The notes: generated by a model not told the origin, from the sequence alone. 64,000 bases of DNA from Acidobacteriota bacterium (GCA_014584705.1 JACTMJ010000008.1:62001-126000), one strand, 5' to 3'; positions 10,025 to 17,917 are shown, counted from the first letter of the stretch. Numbers and translations: made by a program.

Positions 10025-10110
10025 CTCAATAAGACGTGGGTCTTGAGTTTGTCGCTTCTGGTGGCGTTGCCTCCAGCACAAACCCCCGCCTCCCCGGCGG
10101 GGTTTTTTTT
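10025..10110 (+). ncRNA. Possible terminated structured small RNA beside the Fur-family gene
   Basis: Three stem-loops follow one another without a supported gene. The first pairs AAGAC with GTCTT (10031-10044), extended by CTC/GAG across a three-base bulge (10025-10047). The second is CTGG-T-GGC, loop GTT, GCC-T-CCAG (10058-10076). The third is a strong intrinsic terminator (10084-10110). The 5' end is not defined and could lie as far up as about 9880. An alternative is a short reading frame from ATG at 10016 that resembles a signal peptide (KLLNKTWVLSLSLLVAL), but it has no ribosome site and runs through the terminator, so a gene remnant is possible too. Confidence 0.42.
10084..10110 (+). 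terminator. Intrinsic terminator with T8 tail
   Basis: CCCCGCC (10084-10090) pairs with GGCGGGG (10096-10102) across a five-base loop and is followed at once by eight T residues on the plus strand. It is one of the best terminators in the window, yet no recognised plus-strand gene precedes it. The nearest leftward gene is the Fur-family regulator, which is read the other way. Confidence 0.88.
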
Positions 10111-10284
10111 GGTGCGAATTGCCGTACAGTCCACCCTTCCACCGCTAACGAAATTGGCGTCGCGGCGGACTGCGAAACTGGCCAGGAGGGACCAGGGAGC
10201 GCAATCTCTCCACTCGCCGGGAAAGGGCGTCGATCCGAACCTGTGGGGATCAGGCGCGTTGCCGCATGCCACCCGCGCCCACTA

Positions 10285-10695
10285 TCAATTCCATTGAGAT
10301 TGGTTTCGAATCCGGAAACTCAGGGCCTCCGCGGGTTCCTGCTCAAGCGCGTCGTCGAGATCCTCTGACGTGAAGGAATCCGCAAACGGGGAGGGCGGAA
10401 CACGCAGCACAAAGCGGTGATTCTCCGTGTCCGCATCCAGCAGTTCAATCGGGAGTGCGATTCGCTGTTCCGAGAGTTGCTGTTCCGGGAGTTGCTGTTC
10501 CGGGAGCGCCTGAGATGGGAAACCTGGCGACACTACCCCAAAGTCCACGATTGCGAAAGCAACAGACATATCAATGGGGTCAATAATCAGTTCCTGCACG
10601 GTTCCAACGGGGATGCCGTCGGGTGTAATGACGAGTGAGCCTCGAATCGTACCAGTGGAAAGAATCGAAGAATGAGGATGCGGAGTAGTTCGCAT
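10285..10695 (-). CDS. PRC-barrel domain protein
   Basis: 136 residues. The first 60 form a PRC-barrel: STGTIRGSLVITPDGIPVGTV, followed by ELIIDPIDMSVAFAIVDFG, the usual beta-strand pattern. PRC barrels occur in photosystem H subunits, RimM and many small stress-related bacterial proteins; no catalytic role is implied. A short insertion of LPEQQ-like repeats (residues about 63-77) comes from a 15-bp tandem repeat in the DNA, and the C-terminal part is acidic. It has no signal peptide, so it is probably cytoplasmic. It stands alone, diverging from the small membrane protein gene at 10987. Confidence 0.82.
   Translation of the reverse strand: MRTTPHPHSSILSTGTIRGSLVITPDGIPVGTVQELIIDPIDMSVAFAIVDFGVVSPGFPSQALPEQQLPEQQLSEQRIALPIELLDADTENHRFVLRVPPSPFADSFTSEDLDDALEQEPAEALSFRIRNQSQWN
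10465..10509. repeat. Three 15-bp in-frame tandem repeats
   Basis: Three successive 15-base units, CTGTTCCGAGAGTTG, CTGTTCCGGGAGTTG and CTGTTCCGGGAGCGC, lie at 10465-10479, 10480-10494 and 10495-10509. Because the unit is five codons long the PRC-barrel reading frame is kept, giving the LPEQQ-LPEQQ-LSEQR stretch. Confidence 0.95.
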
Positions 10696-10986
10696 ATTCG
10701 CCTCTGGACCCGGTTATGTGGCGGAATCCATCGAGACGCCTTGCATCGCTTGCACATGCGGCCGGTGGCTCCGAAATCGTAGGAGGCGCATGGGCCGCGA
10801 AGTGTTGCATACGAGCGGCCGAAAAGGACTGGACTCGATGCGTGAGTGTGGTGGCCACCGCGCGCCCAGCCAGTTGCGCGCAGCGAGCGCTTCACAACCA
10901 GCGGCGGCAGCTACGGTCAAACTCTTCCATTGCGTTGAGCGGAAACAAGCACAGTGGCTGAGGCTTCTTCCAAACGGAGGTATGCG
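10696..10986. other. Divergent intergenic region without a supported gene
   Basis: The 291 bases between the PRC-barrel gene (minus) and the small membrane protein gene (plus) must hold both promoters. Open frames exist on both strands but none has a ribosome site or protein-like composition. No strong hairpin or tRNA-like element was seen. Confidence 0.4.
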
Positions 10987-11322
10987 ATGACTTCCACTGC
11001 CGCCGAACTCGTGGAGAAGCCGCTCCGGGAATCCATGGTCATGGCCGCGATTGCAACGGTCGCTCTGGGTGGCGCATTGATCGCATACGCTATGTGGGTC
11101 CCGGTTCGCGTACCTCCTGACTTCGCGGCGGCTGTGCGGTCAAAGATGGTTACCGGAGCCGTGGCGGCCACGCTTTGCATGATTCCGGGCCTGCTGTTCC
11201 TTGCCCGCGTCGTTCAATGGTGGCGGCGGCGAGGCCCGCACCCGTCGATCTCCCTCGCGCTGCTGGCGACGGTTGCGCTGTACCCGCTGATATTCTGCCT
11301 GTTGCTTGTTTTCGTTCGATGA
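10987..11322 (+). CDS. Small three-helix membrane protein of unknown function
   Basis: 111 residues with three hydrophobic segments: about 16-36 ([20 protein letters not shown]), 57-75 ([19 protein letters not shown]) and 88-108 ([20 protein letters not shown]), separated by basic loops (WWRRRG). The ATG at 10987 is chosen because GGAGGT lies six bases upstream; an in-frame ATG at 10954 lacks one. No family is recognised. It precedes the sodC-like lipoprotein gene by 85 bases on the same strand, so cotranscription is possible but not shown. Probably an inner-membrane protein. Confidence 0.68.
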   Translation: MTSTAAELVEKPLRESMVMAAIATVALGGALIAYAMWVPVRVPPDFAAAVRSKMVTGAVAATLCMIPGLLFLARVVQWWRRRGPHPSISLALLATVALYPLIFCLLLVFVR

Positions 11323-11407
11323 GCGGGGCGGGGAAGCGCGAAGGTGCAAAATACACGCTCCCGGCGTGTTTCGCGAAACAACTTCCGCCCGGGAGTATCC
11401 AACGGAT

Positions 11408-12001
11408 ATGAATCTTCCAAGACACTCGTTCCTGGCGATGCTTCTTCCGCTACCGCTGCTCCTGATCTCCTGCAACTCAAGCGCGCCTTCCGCCACCGGC
11501 GAGGCGCCCGCCGCATCTTCCGCGAATCCGGCGGCTGCTTCCCCGGCCAAGGCCACGGCGGAATTGAAGAACGCTGAAGGCAAGGTAGTCGGCCATGCCA
11601 CATTTCGGCAGGAAGGGCTCACCCTTTACCTGGACGCGGACTTTACCGGGCTGCCCGAGGGTGAGCACGCCATCCATATTCATGAGTTCGGCACGTGCGA
11701 AGGGCCGGACTTCAAGACCGCGGGCGGCCATTTCAACCCGATGGGTCGCGAGCACGGATTGGAGAACCCGAAGGGTGCGCATGCGGGTGACATGAATAAC
11801 TTCAAAGTGGGCGCGGATGGCAAAGCGGAAATCCGAGACCGCGAGGTCACGGCCAGCCTCACGAAAGACGCGCAAGACTACCTCTTGAAACCCGGCGGTA
11901 CTTCGCTGGTGGTGCATGCGAGCGCGGACGATCAGAAGACCGATCCTGCTGGGAATGCGGGAGCGCGCATCGCTTGCGGCATCATTACAGCGGCCGATTG
12001 A
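11408..12001 (+). CDS. sodC: Cu/Zn superoxide dismutase, lipoprotein type
   Basis: 197 residues. A lipoprotein signal peptide ends in the lipobox LLISC with Cys22, then an Ala/Pro-rich linker to about residue 50, then a Cu/Zn SOD domain. Metal ligands and structural cysteines are present: [11 protein letters not shown] (His90, His92, Cys97), GGHFNP (His108), GAHAGDM (His125, Asp128), the last copper His170 in LVVHASADD, and Cys190 pairing with Cys97. The family converts superoxide to hydrogen peroxide and oxygen in the periplasm; here it is probably anchored to the outer membrane. The ATG at 11408 gives the signal peptide directly at the N-terminus; the frame is open further upstream without one. 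A small protein gene follows after 35 bases. Confidence 0.95.
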   Translation: MNLPRHSFLAMLLPLPLLLISCNSSAPSATGEAPAASSANPAAASPAKATAELKNAEGKVVGHATFRQEGLTLYLDADFTGLPEGEHAIHIHEFGTCEGPDFKTAGGHFNPMGREHGLENPKGAHAGDMNNFKVGADGKAEIRDREVTASLTKDAQDYLLKPGGTSLVVHASADDQKTDPAGNAGARIACGIITAAD

Positions 12002-12036
12002 ACGGCGCGGGGGATCGTTTCACGGAGGAAGGAATC

Positions 12037-12225
12037 ATGAAGAAGCTGTTCCTCGCCGCGATGGCACTTGCATCGATTTGCCTCCTGCGCAAACCGTTCC
12101 AGCAGGCCCTAAATCGCATCGCTCCGTCTTGTCCGCCCGAGGAGGCGGAAGACGAAGTGGAGATCAGTTCGGAAGATTCCTTCCCGGCCAGTGACCCTCC
12201 TTCGTTCACCAGCGCACACGCCTGA
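12037..12225 (+). CDS. Small protein with SFPASDPPS motif
   Basis: 62 residues, started by an ATG with GGAGGAAGGA close upstream. The first 20 residues look like a signal peptide or membrane anchor (KKLFLAAMALASICLL). The acidic C-terminal half ends in EDSFPASDPPSFTS. The SFPASDPP motif recurs at the end of many short bacterial proteins of unknown role, as I recall it; most of those lack a signal, so the combination here may be worth noting. It follows sodC by 35 bases, suggesting cotranscription. No function can be assigned. Confidence 0.7.
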   Translation: MKKLFLAAMALASICLLRKPFQQALNRIAPSCPPEEAEDEVEISSEDSFPASDPPSFTSAHA

Positions 12226-12265
12226 TCGGGTGGTTGTGGCGGGAACCTGTTACGCTCAGCAGGAG

Positions 12266-12817
12266 ATGGCACTCCCCGAAAGCAACATCGAGAGCCGCAC
12301 GGATAGCAGTGTTGCGGCGCACCACCGCCAAGCGGATCGCCAGGGCGCGATCCGCTTGGCCGTGATTACAGTGTCCGATACCCGCACGCCGGAAACCGAT
12401 AAGAACGGGCCCTGGCTCCGGGAGCAGATCGAAGCGGGTGGCCATCATCTGGTGGATTACCGGATCGTCAAGGACGATCCCGCGCGTATCGACGAGGTCC
12501 TCAAGGCCCTGCTTTCCACGGACGCGCAGATTCTGTTATTCAACGGCGGCACCGGAATCGCCCCTCGCGACAATACCTACGATGCGATCGCCGCATGTCT
12601 GGAGAAAACGATGCCCGGCTTCGGCGAAATTTTCCGCATGCTGAGTTACCAGGAGATCGGACCGGCCGCGATGCTCTCCCGCGCCATAGCGGGCGTCTAC
12701 CGAGGCCGTGTTCTCTTCTCGACGCCGGGTTCGCATGCCGCTGTGAAGCTGGCCTGGGACCGCTTGATCGCTCCGGAATTGCGGCACCTTGCCTGGGAAG
12801 TCCAGCGCGAAGCCTGA
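12266..12817 (+). CDS. MogA/MoaB-family molybdopterin adenylyltransferase-like protein
   Basis: 183 residues. The MoCF fold is shown by AVITVSDTRTPETDKNGPWL, VKDDPARID, then the nucleotide and molybdopterin site LLFNGGTGIAPRDNTYDAI with the conserved Gly-Gly-Thr-Gly and Arg-Asp, and GSHAAVKLAWDRLIAPEL near the end. The family activates molybdopterin by adenylation or acts close to that step in molybdenum cofactor synthesis. The 30 N-terminal residues are polar and variable. The ATG at 12266 is preferred; an upstream extension to 12191 overlaps the previous gene. No other cofactor genes are adjacent, so MogA and MoaB roles cannot be told apart. Confidence 0.9.
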   Translation: MALPESNIESRTDSSVAAHHRQADRQGAIRLAVITVSDTRTPETDKNGPWLREQIEAGGHHLVDYRIVKDDPARIDEVLKALLSTDAQILLFNGGTGIAPRDNTYDAIAACLEKTMPGFGEIFRMLSYQEIGPAAMLSRAIAGVYRGRVLFSTPGSHAAVKLAWDRLIAPELRHLAWEVQREA

Positions 12818-12922
12818 ACCGGATTCGCGGAGCGCCTCCATTGCATTCCCGGTCGCGCGATGCGCCGGTGCGGCACCCGGACATTGAACCTCGCGACGGA
12901 TGCTGAGAGAATTCCTGTAAAC

Positions 12923-13957
12923 ATGTTCTCCCGGTTCTGTCACTGGCCGCCGGTGATCCGGTCTGCCGCGCTCTGCCTGTTCTGCCTGGCGCTCTGCGCA
13001 CCGGCCTTGTGCGCGGATTTTGCGAAAGGGCTGGCTGCATACCGAGCGCGCGACTTCGCCACGGCTCACAAAGAATTTCGCGAATCGGCCGAAGCGGGTG
13101 AGGCTCCGGCGATGCTCAGCCTCGCTTTCTTGTACCTCCACGGGGAAGGCGTCTCCGTGAACTACAAGGAAGCCGTGCACTGGCTGGAACTGGCCGCGGA
13201 GAAGGGTCTCGCTCCCGCGCAGCATAGCCTGGCTCTCGCCTACTACGAGGGCAGAGGCGTGCCGCGCAACACCGCGGTAGCCGCGAACTACTTTGAATCG
13301 GCCGCATTGCAGGGTTTGGCGGACGCCCAGTATAACCTCGGTGTGCTCTATGCGCGCGGAGACGGCGTGGCGCGGGATTGGGTGCGAGCCCGGTTTTGGC
13401 ACGAGAAAGCGGCCGCTCAAGGGGTGACGGATTCGGAACTGGCTCTGGGTGCGATGTACGCGAACGGCCAGGGCGTTGCCCGAGATTACGCGGAGGCGGC
13501 GCGCTGGTTCGGCAAGGCGGCCTCGCAGGGGAACGCGAAGGCCCGGCGCGCGCTTGAAACCTTCGGAGAACCTGCTTCCCCCGCGGAAGCGGTTCGGCCA
13601 GCGCCAATTTCGAACGTCCAGCCCGAAAGCAAGCATCCGGCTTCCCCCGCGGTCTCCCCTGTTTCCCGAAGAAACGGATGGCGGAAGGTTCCCGAGCGCC
13701 TGGATGCGGCGGCTTTTCAGGCGCTGCAAGCACGCGCGGTATCGGGCGATGCGGCTGCTCAGTTGGAACTGGCGATTCATTACTACCATGGCGCGTCAGT
13801 TAAGCGAAATCTCCTGCGTGCCTACGTCTGGGCGAAGCGTGCCGCACTCAAAGGGAATCCCGGCGGAGAAGCCATGTCCAAAGGGATGTATTGGGAACTT
13901 GACGATCAGCTGCGAAAGCTGGCGGAACGTTTGCTCGCCCAGCCGGCGACCCCCTGA
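12923..13957 (+). CDS. Secreted Sel1-repeat protein
   Basis: 344 residues. A Sec signal peptide (IRSAALCLFCLALCAPALCA) is followed by five or six Sel1/TPR-like units of about 36 residues, e.g. AMLSLAFLYLHGEGVSVNYKEA... , AQHSLALAYYEGRGVPRN, AQYNLGVLYARGDGVARD and SELALGAMYANGQGVARD, then a Pro/Ser-rich linker and one last unit (AAQLELAIHYYHGASVKRN) near the C-terminus. Sel1 repeats bind other proteins; no catalytic domain is present. ATG at 12923 puts the signal peptide at the start. The stop codon is the first triplet of a 14-bp tandem repeat. Cellular role unknown; periplasm or surface. Confidence 0.85.
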   Translation: MFSRFCHWPPVIRSAALCLFCLALCAPALCADFAKGLAAYRARDFATAHKEFRESAEAGEAPAMLSLAFLYLHGEGVSVNYKEAVHWLELAAEKGLAPAQHSLALAYYEGRGVPRNTAVAANYFESAALQGLADAQYNLGVLYARGDGVARDWVRARFWHEKAAAQGVTDSELALGAMYANGQGVARDYAEAARWFGKAASQGNAKARRALETFGEPASPAEAVRPAPISNVQPESKHPASPAVSPVSRRNGWRKVPERLDAAAFQALQARAVSGDAAAQLELAIHYYHGASVKRNLLRAYVWAKRAALKGNPGGEAMSKGMYWELDDQLRKLAERLLAQPATP

Positions 13958-14010
13958 CCGCGAATACCTGACCGCGAATACCCGGCCGCGAATTCGCGAC
14001 TGCGAATCCC
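13955..14010. repeat. Four degenerate 14-bp tandem repeats at a gene end
   Basis: Units TGACCGCGAATACC (13955-13968), TGACCGCGAATACC (13969-13982), CGGCCGCGAATTCG (13983-13996) and CGACTGCGAATCCC (13997-14010). The first two are identical and each begins with TGA; the first TGA is the stop codon of the Sel1 gene. Confidence 0.93.
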
Positions 14011-14062
14011 TCACGCGGGCCTCTCCGTCCGAATCCCGCTACACTGGATCTAGGCCGGTACG

Positions 14063-14443
14063 ATGTCTGTGACCCCCACGCTGAATGCCCCGCAAACCAA
14101 GCGCCTCGTGATTGTGTTGGCGCTGGCCATCGGACTCATCACCGCCGGAACGATGTGGTGGGGGATCACCCACCCGACACCCAAGTCTCTGCAATTGCTA
14201 ACACCCGCGCGCACACCCGGCGGACCCGCCATCGTACGTGCCACCGTGCATGTGGAGGGGATGACCTGCGAGGGGTGTGCCGCCACGATCAAATCCACCC
14301 TCAAGAATTTGGGTGTGGACGCGGTTACGGTAAACCTCCAGTCCAAGGAGGTCGTCGTCGACTTCCGCACGGACAAGACCTCACTAGGCGACATTCTCAG
14401 CAAGATCCACGAAGCCGGGTATACGCCCAAGTTGCTGGATTAG
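14063..14443 (+). CDS. Membrane-anchored HMA-domain metal-binding protein
   Basis: 126 residues. One membrane segment (about 15-35, LVIVLALAIGLITAGTMWW) anchors a heavy-metal-associated domain in the C-terminal 70 residues: VHVEGMTCEGCAATIKSTL with the metal-binding Cys69 and Cys72, then VNLQSKEVVVDF and IHEAGYTP. This is the fold of MerP, CopZ and ATPase metal-binding domains. The domain probably faces the periplasm. Cu+ or Hg2+ are typical ligands; no mer or cop genes are adjacent. It is 52 bases downstream of the repeat cluster and runs ahead of the Gfo/Idh gene with a 71-base gap. Confidence 0.88.
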   Translation: MSVTPTLNAPQTKRLVIVLALAIGLITAGTMWWGITHPTPKSLQLLTPARTPGGPAIVRATVHVEGMTCEGCAATIKSTLKNLGVDAVTVNLQSKEVVVDFRTDKTSLGDILSKIHEAGYTPKLLD

Positions 14444-14514
14444 TCCCGACCGGCAGTGTGGTTGATTCCCCCGTGTGATTCCGAGATAGAATGGCTGCGA
14501 TTGAGGAGAATCAC

Positions 14515-15813
14515 ATGCAGGATACCCAAACTCCCGTTCACGAGACCTCTTCCTCCCGGCGCAGCTTTCTGAGCGTTGCCGGAAAGGCAGGCGCGGCCGC
14601 CTCGGCATTCATGATCATTAAACCGGAACTGGTGCGTGGCCAGGGTAAGGAGCGTCTCAAAGCCGGCATTGTGGGATGCGGCGGGCGCGGCACCGGAGCG
14701 GTGATCGATATGCTCTCCGGCACGGAGAACGTTGACCTCGTGGCAATGGGGGATATGTTTGAGGATCGCCTCGAAGGCTCACTCAAACAACTGCGCGAGC
14801 GCGCCGCGAAGATCAATGCCGCCGATCGGATCAAGGTGGAGCCGGACCATCGCTTCATGGGGCCGGACTCTTACAAGAAGGTCCTTGCCTCCGACATCGA
14901 CATCGTGATGCTGGCCACGCCTCCCGGTTATCGTGCGATCCACTTCGAAGCGGCCATCAAGGCGGGAAAGCATCTGTTTGCCGAGAAGCCATTCGCCGTC
15001 GATGCCACCGGAATCCGGCGTGTAATGGCGGCCTGCAAGGAAGCCGAGGCGAAGCATCTGACGATCATGACGGGTGCGCAGCGGCGCTACCAGCAGGAGT
15101 ATCAGGAGACGATCGACCGCATCAAGGATGGCGCGATCGGTGAAATCCTTTCGACCGAAGCCCACTGGGAAGGTACACCGGTGATCCAGCAAACCACGCG
15201 CAATCCCAAGTGGAGCGACTCCGAATGGCAGCACCGCGCCTGGTATTCGCATCTTTGGATTTGCGGAGACCAGATCGTCGAGCAGCATCTGCACAACATC
15301 GACGTCATCAATTGGGTGATGGGCATGCACCCCATCAAAGTAACCGCGATGGGCGGTGCCGCCTGGCGTCCGCGGGAAGAAGTCTACGGCAACATCTACG
15401 ACCACAACGCCGCGCAGTTCGACTATCCGAACGGTGTGCGGATGCTGAGCTATTCGCGCCAATACCCGAGAGCGCTGGGCTACAACAACATCAGTGAACT
15501 TGTCGTGGGCAGCAAGGGAATCAGCAATTGCCGGAACATGGGCACCCGCTCCAAGGTGAGCCCTTATGTGCAGGAGCACACGGAATTCCTGCGATCGATT
15601 CGCGGGGAGCGTCCCTACATTAACGACGGGATGGCCGTGGCGGAATCGACGCTCACGTGCATCATGGCGAGGGAGTCGGCCTATTGCGGGAAGACCATCA
15701 CCTGGGATGAAATTATGGCCTCGAAGCAAGATCTGATGCCCAAGGATTTGAGCGACACCGCGAAAATTCCCGTTCCGCCCCTGCCGGTGCCGGGCGTGTA
15801 TCAGTTCATCTAG
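14515..15813 (+). CDS. Tat-exported Gfo/Idh/MocA-family oxidoreductase
   Basis: 432 residues. A twin-arginine-like leader (SSRRSFLSVAGKAGAAASAF) precedes a Rossmann domain with AGIVGCGGRGTGAV, then ATPPGYRAIHFEAAIKAG and the catalytic-type KHLFAEKPFAVD motif, and a C-terminal domain with EQHLHNIDVINWVMG. The family uses NAD(P)(H) on sugars and related polyols; Tat-exported members are frequent in Bryobacterales and planctomycetes, and their substrates are mostly unknown. GAGGAG lies seven bases before the ATG at 14515, so the in-frame ATG at 14491 is rejected. Convergent with the DUF362 gene. Confidence 0.92.
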   Translation: MQDTQTPVHETSSSRRSFLSVAGKAGAAASAFMIIKPELVRGQGKERLKAGIVGCGGRGTGAVIDMLSGTENVDLVAMGDMFEDRLEGSLKQLRERAAKINAADRIKVEPDHRFMGPDSYKKVLASDIDIVMLATPPGYRAIHFEAAIKAGKHLFAEKPFAVDATGIRRVMAACKEAEAKHLTIMTGAQRRYQQEYQETIDRIKDGAIGEILSTEAHWEGTPVIQQTTRNPKWSDSEWQHRAWYSHLWICGDQIVEQHLHNIDVINWVMGMHPIKVTAMGGAAWRPREEVYGNIYDHNAAQFDYPNGVRMLSYSRQYPRALGYNNISELVVGSKGISNCRNMGTRSKVSPYVQEHTEFLRSIRGERPYINDGMAVAESTLTCIMARESAYCGKTITWDEIMASKQDLMPKDLSDTAKIPVPPLPVPGVYQFI

Positions 15814-15835
15814 CCTTCGAATTGAACAATCGGTT

Positions 15836-15873
15836 CATGGCGGAATGAGCCGCGCAAGCGGCCCGCCGCCATG
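15836..15873. terminator. Nested hairpin between convergent genes
   Basis: CATGGCGG (15836-15843) pairs with CCGCCATG (15866-15873), enclosing an inner GCCGC-GCAA-GCGGC hairpin (15849-15862). It sits between the ends of the Gfo/Idh gene (plus) and the DUF362 gene (minus), so it can serve both; no T run is present. Confidence 0.5.
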
Positions 15874-15912
15874 GATCACCCACTCTCCCCCAGGGCATCT
15901 CCTGGACGAGTT

Positions 15913-16902
15913 TCAAGCTCCGCGCGCCAGCCGCCAATCCTTGAATTCGCCGAAGAGTTCGAAATCGGTCCGAACGCTGGCCAGCGTTTCGCCGCTTTGG
16001 GCCACATTGGCGGCGTCGAGTTGACCCTGCCGGGCACTGAGCTGCAGATACTTCACACGCGCCGGATCGATGCCCATGATGCGGCAGCAGGTGGCGTCGA
16101 GAGCCACCATGTCGCGGCTTCCGGCAATTACTCCCGCGAACTTGCCCGAGCCCTGGATGGGACCATTGCCCTCCATGCCGACGATGCCGTCCACCAGGCC
16201 AAAGTGCTTCGGGAACGCATTGTGCAGATCGGAAATGCACTCCGGGATCCCGGCCCAGTGAAGCACGTTCTTTGGCCACCCGTAAATGCTGCCGGGGACG
16301 GTGCCGAAGAAATTCTTCATGCTCAGTGTCGCACCGGCCCAGTGGTGCGTCTTCATCTTCGCGAGAGAGACGATAAGGTCCGCGCCCAGCAGGGTCTTTG
16401 GAAGATAAAGTTCCGTCAGGCGGGAGTGCGGATTCGAAAGCGCGATGCGCTCCACCGCATCGAAGTTGAGGTCGCGAAAACGGTCTTCGAATCCGGGTAT
16501 GGAAGAAAAGTAGCCCGCGGCATCAGCCAAATCCAACGAATCTCTCCGGTGTCCGGGACCTTCCGCAATTCGGACGCTTGCCGCTCCCAGAGCGCGAAAA
16601 CCTTCATAAGCCGCGTGGACAAACAGAGGGTGAGTGTTGATCGGCCGTGTTGGGTCAAACTCCACGAGGTTGGGCTTGAGCACGACGTGCTTGCCCTTGA
16701 CGTTGAGCTGCTGGTCCGTGAGCAGCTGCCGCACGGTGGAATAGAGGTCCTGGTTGTAAGCGGCGCTCTTCAGCACGGTGACGCGTGGTTTCTCGGTGGG
16801 CGTTCCGGTGCGGTTGCAGCCCGTCGAGCTTCCAGCCACGAGCGCGCCGGAGACCATTGCCCCGGCCAGCCATTCGCGCCTTCCTATGCGTGCCTTCATC
16901 AC
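15913..16902 (-). CDS. DUF362 protein with twin-arginine-like leader
   Basis: 329 residues. The leader has RREWLAGAMVSGALVAGSS followed by a Cys (GC), so it may be Tat-exported and even lipidated. The rest reads as DUF362: GKHVVLKPNLVEFD, INTHPLFVHAAYEGFRALGA, ADLIVSLAKMKTHHWAGATL and SMKNFFG. Members of this domain are often iron-sulfur or unknown-function proteins; here no ferredoxin Cys pattern is present. An alternative start one codon later is equally good. The squalene-cyclase-like gene lies 10 bases upstream on the same strand, which suggests the two are cotranscribed. Function unknown. Confidence 0.85.
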   Translation of the reverse strand: MMKARIGRREWLAGAMVSGALVAGSSTGCNRTGTPTEKPRVTVLKSAAYNQDLYSTVRQLLTDQQLNVKGKHVVLKPNLVEFDPTRPINTHPLFVHAAYEGFRALGAASVRIAEGPGHRRDSLDLADAAGYFSSIPGFEDRFRDLNFDAVERIALSNPHSRLTELYLPKTLLGADLIVSLAKMKTHHWAGATLSMKNFFGTVPGSIYGWPKNVLHWAGIPECISDLHNAFPKHFGLVDGIVGMEGNGPIQGSGKFAGVIAGSRDMVALDATCCRIMGIDPARVKYLQLSARQGQLDAANVAQSGETLASVRTDFELFGEFKDWRLARGA

Positions 16903-16912
16903 ATCCCGTCCC

Positions 16913-17821
16913 TCAAGCTAGAAATACGTTAACGCCATTGGTCGCTCTAAGGGCGATCACGCGCAGGGCATAATCCAGACAGTTCCGGCACTGTATCGCC
17001 TCTTCTTCGCCAGCGTCCGCGGGCTCTCCCGCGGCGCTCAACCCCAGTTGCAGCCAGCTTGTCGCATTCGCGTGAGGTCTCATCGCGAGCATCTTGCGCG
17101 CGAGTTTTATGGAGTTTGAAAGCGCCTGAGGAGGCGTGCCATGTAAGCCCAGGATCGCCATTCCTGTAGTTTCCGGGTAGGAATCGGCGTCCACTTCGAG
17201 CGCGATCGGTGCGCCATAGTTCCAGCCGCCGTCCGCGCAGCGCCGGTCAAGCAACATCTTCCTCGCCTCATTGAAGCGCTCGTCGATGCGCGCCCGCAAG
17301 GCAGGGAAGCGGTTGGCTCGCTGAGCCCGCAGCATTGCCAGCGTCCCGAGAACCGTGGGTTCCACCCAGGCGGCGGCGCCAACAGCCCAGGGCCAGCCCG
17401 TGTGGTCCTGCGGATAAGACGTTTCAATGCCGAGAATGCCCCGCAGGAAGCGCGGCAGCCAGGCGGTTTCCTTTCCAGAAACCCCCAGCAGCCACTCCAG
17501 AGATTTCTGCTGCGGCTCCGCGCGGTCGTACACGCCCATTGTGACGGAGACCAGCCCGGTGACCCAGTTGCTCGTCGTCACGGAGGGTTGCGGCGCAAAG
17601 CCGCCGTCGTCGCGCGCCAGCCCTCCCAGCCAGTCGAGGCTTCGCGCAATCTCCGGGCCTGCCTCTTCTCCCGCGGCCTTCAGCGCGAGCAGCGCGTAAC
17701 AGGTGCATTCCGCAAGCCCGGGGCCGCCAGGCCGATGGGAGTAACTGCCGTCATTCCGGCGCATCGCGCGCAGGGCATCCAGCCGGCCTTGCACGGGATC
17801 GCGGGGTGAATCTGCGGCCAT
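16913..17821 (-). CDS. Prenyltransferase/squalene-cyclase-type alpha-toroid repeat protein
   Basis: 302 residues made largely of alpha-alpha repeats with QW-like turns: MRRNDGSYSHR (about 20-30), ARDDGGFAPQ (69-78), RCADGGWNYG (about 203-212). Such repeats occur in squalene-hopene cyclases, prenyltransferases and complement-like proteins. It is about half the length of a squalene-hopene cyclase, and the DxDD protonation motif is not visible, so it is unlikely to be a full terpene cyclase. No signal peptide. It is followed after 10 bases by the DUF362 gene. The role is unknown; a small standalone toroid that binds a lipid or peptide is one possibility. Confidence 0.75.
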   Translation of the reverse strand: MAADSPRDPVQGRLDALRAMRRNDGSYSHRPGGPGLAECTCYALLALKAAGEEAGPEIARSLDWLGGLARDDGGFAPQPSVTTSNWVTGLVSVTMGVYDRAEPQQKSLEWLLGVSGKETAWLPRFLRGILGIETSYPQDHTGWPWAVGAAAWVEPTVLGTLAMLRAQRANRFPALRARIDERFNEARKMLLDRRCADGGWNYGAPIALEVDADSYPETTGMAILGLHGTPPQALSNSIKLARKMLAMRPHANATSWLQLGLSAAGEPADAGEEEAIQCRNCLDYALRVIALRATNGVNVFLA

Positions 17822-17852
17822 TCTTCTATGGATGATAACGGATCAACTGCAA

Positions 17853-17887
17853 ACAGGGCACTCCGAGGATTGCCCGAAGTGCCCTGT
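17853..17887 (-). terminator. Hairpin after the RNase G/E gene, probable terminator
   Basis: ACAGGGCACT (17853-17862) and AGTGCCCTGT (17878-17887) form a perfect 10-bp stem 31 bases past the RNase G/E stop codon. On the minus strand only a short TTTG follows, so it is a weak terminator or a protective 3' stem. Confidence 0.55.
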
Positions 17888-17917
17888 TCGTTAGACCGGA
17901 TAGTACCGTTTCGCTGT

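Noticed and set aside
9844..10272. A 142-codon minus-strand frame across the Fur-family upstream region
   Set aside because: It runs through a terminator and three hairpins, and the translation has no protein-like pattern.
16913..17821. Full squalene-hopene cyclase
   Set aside because: Half the normal length and no DxDD motif seen; only the repeat fold is supported.
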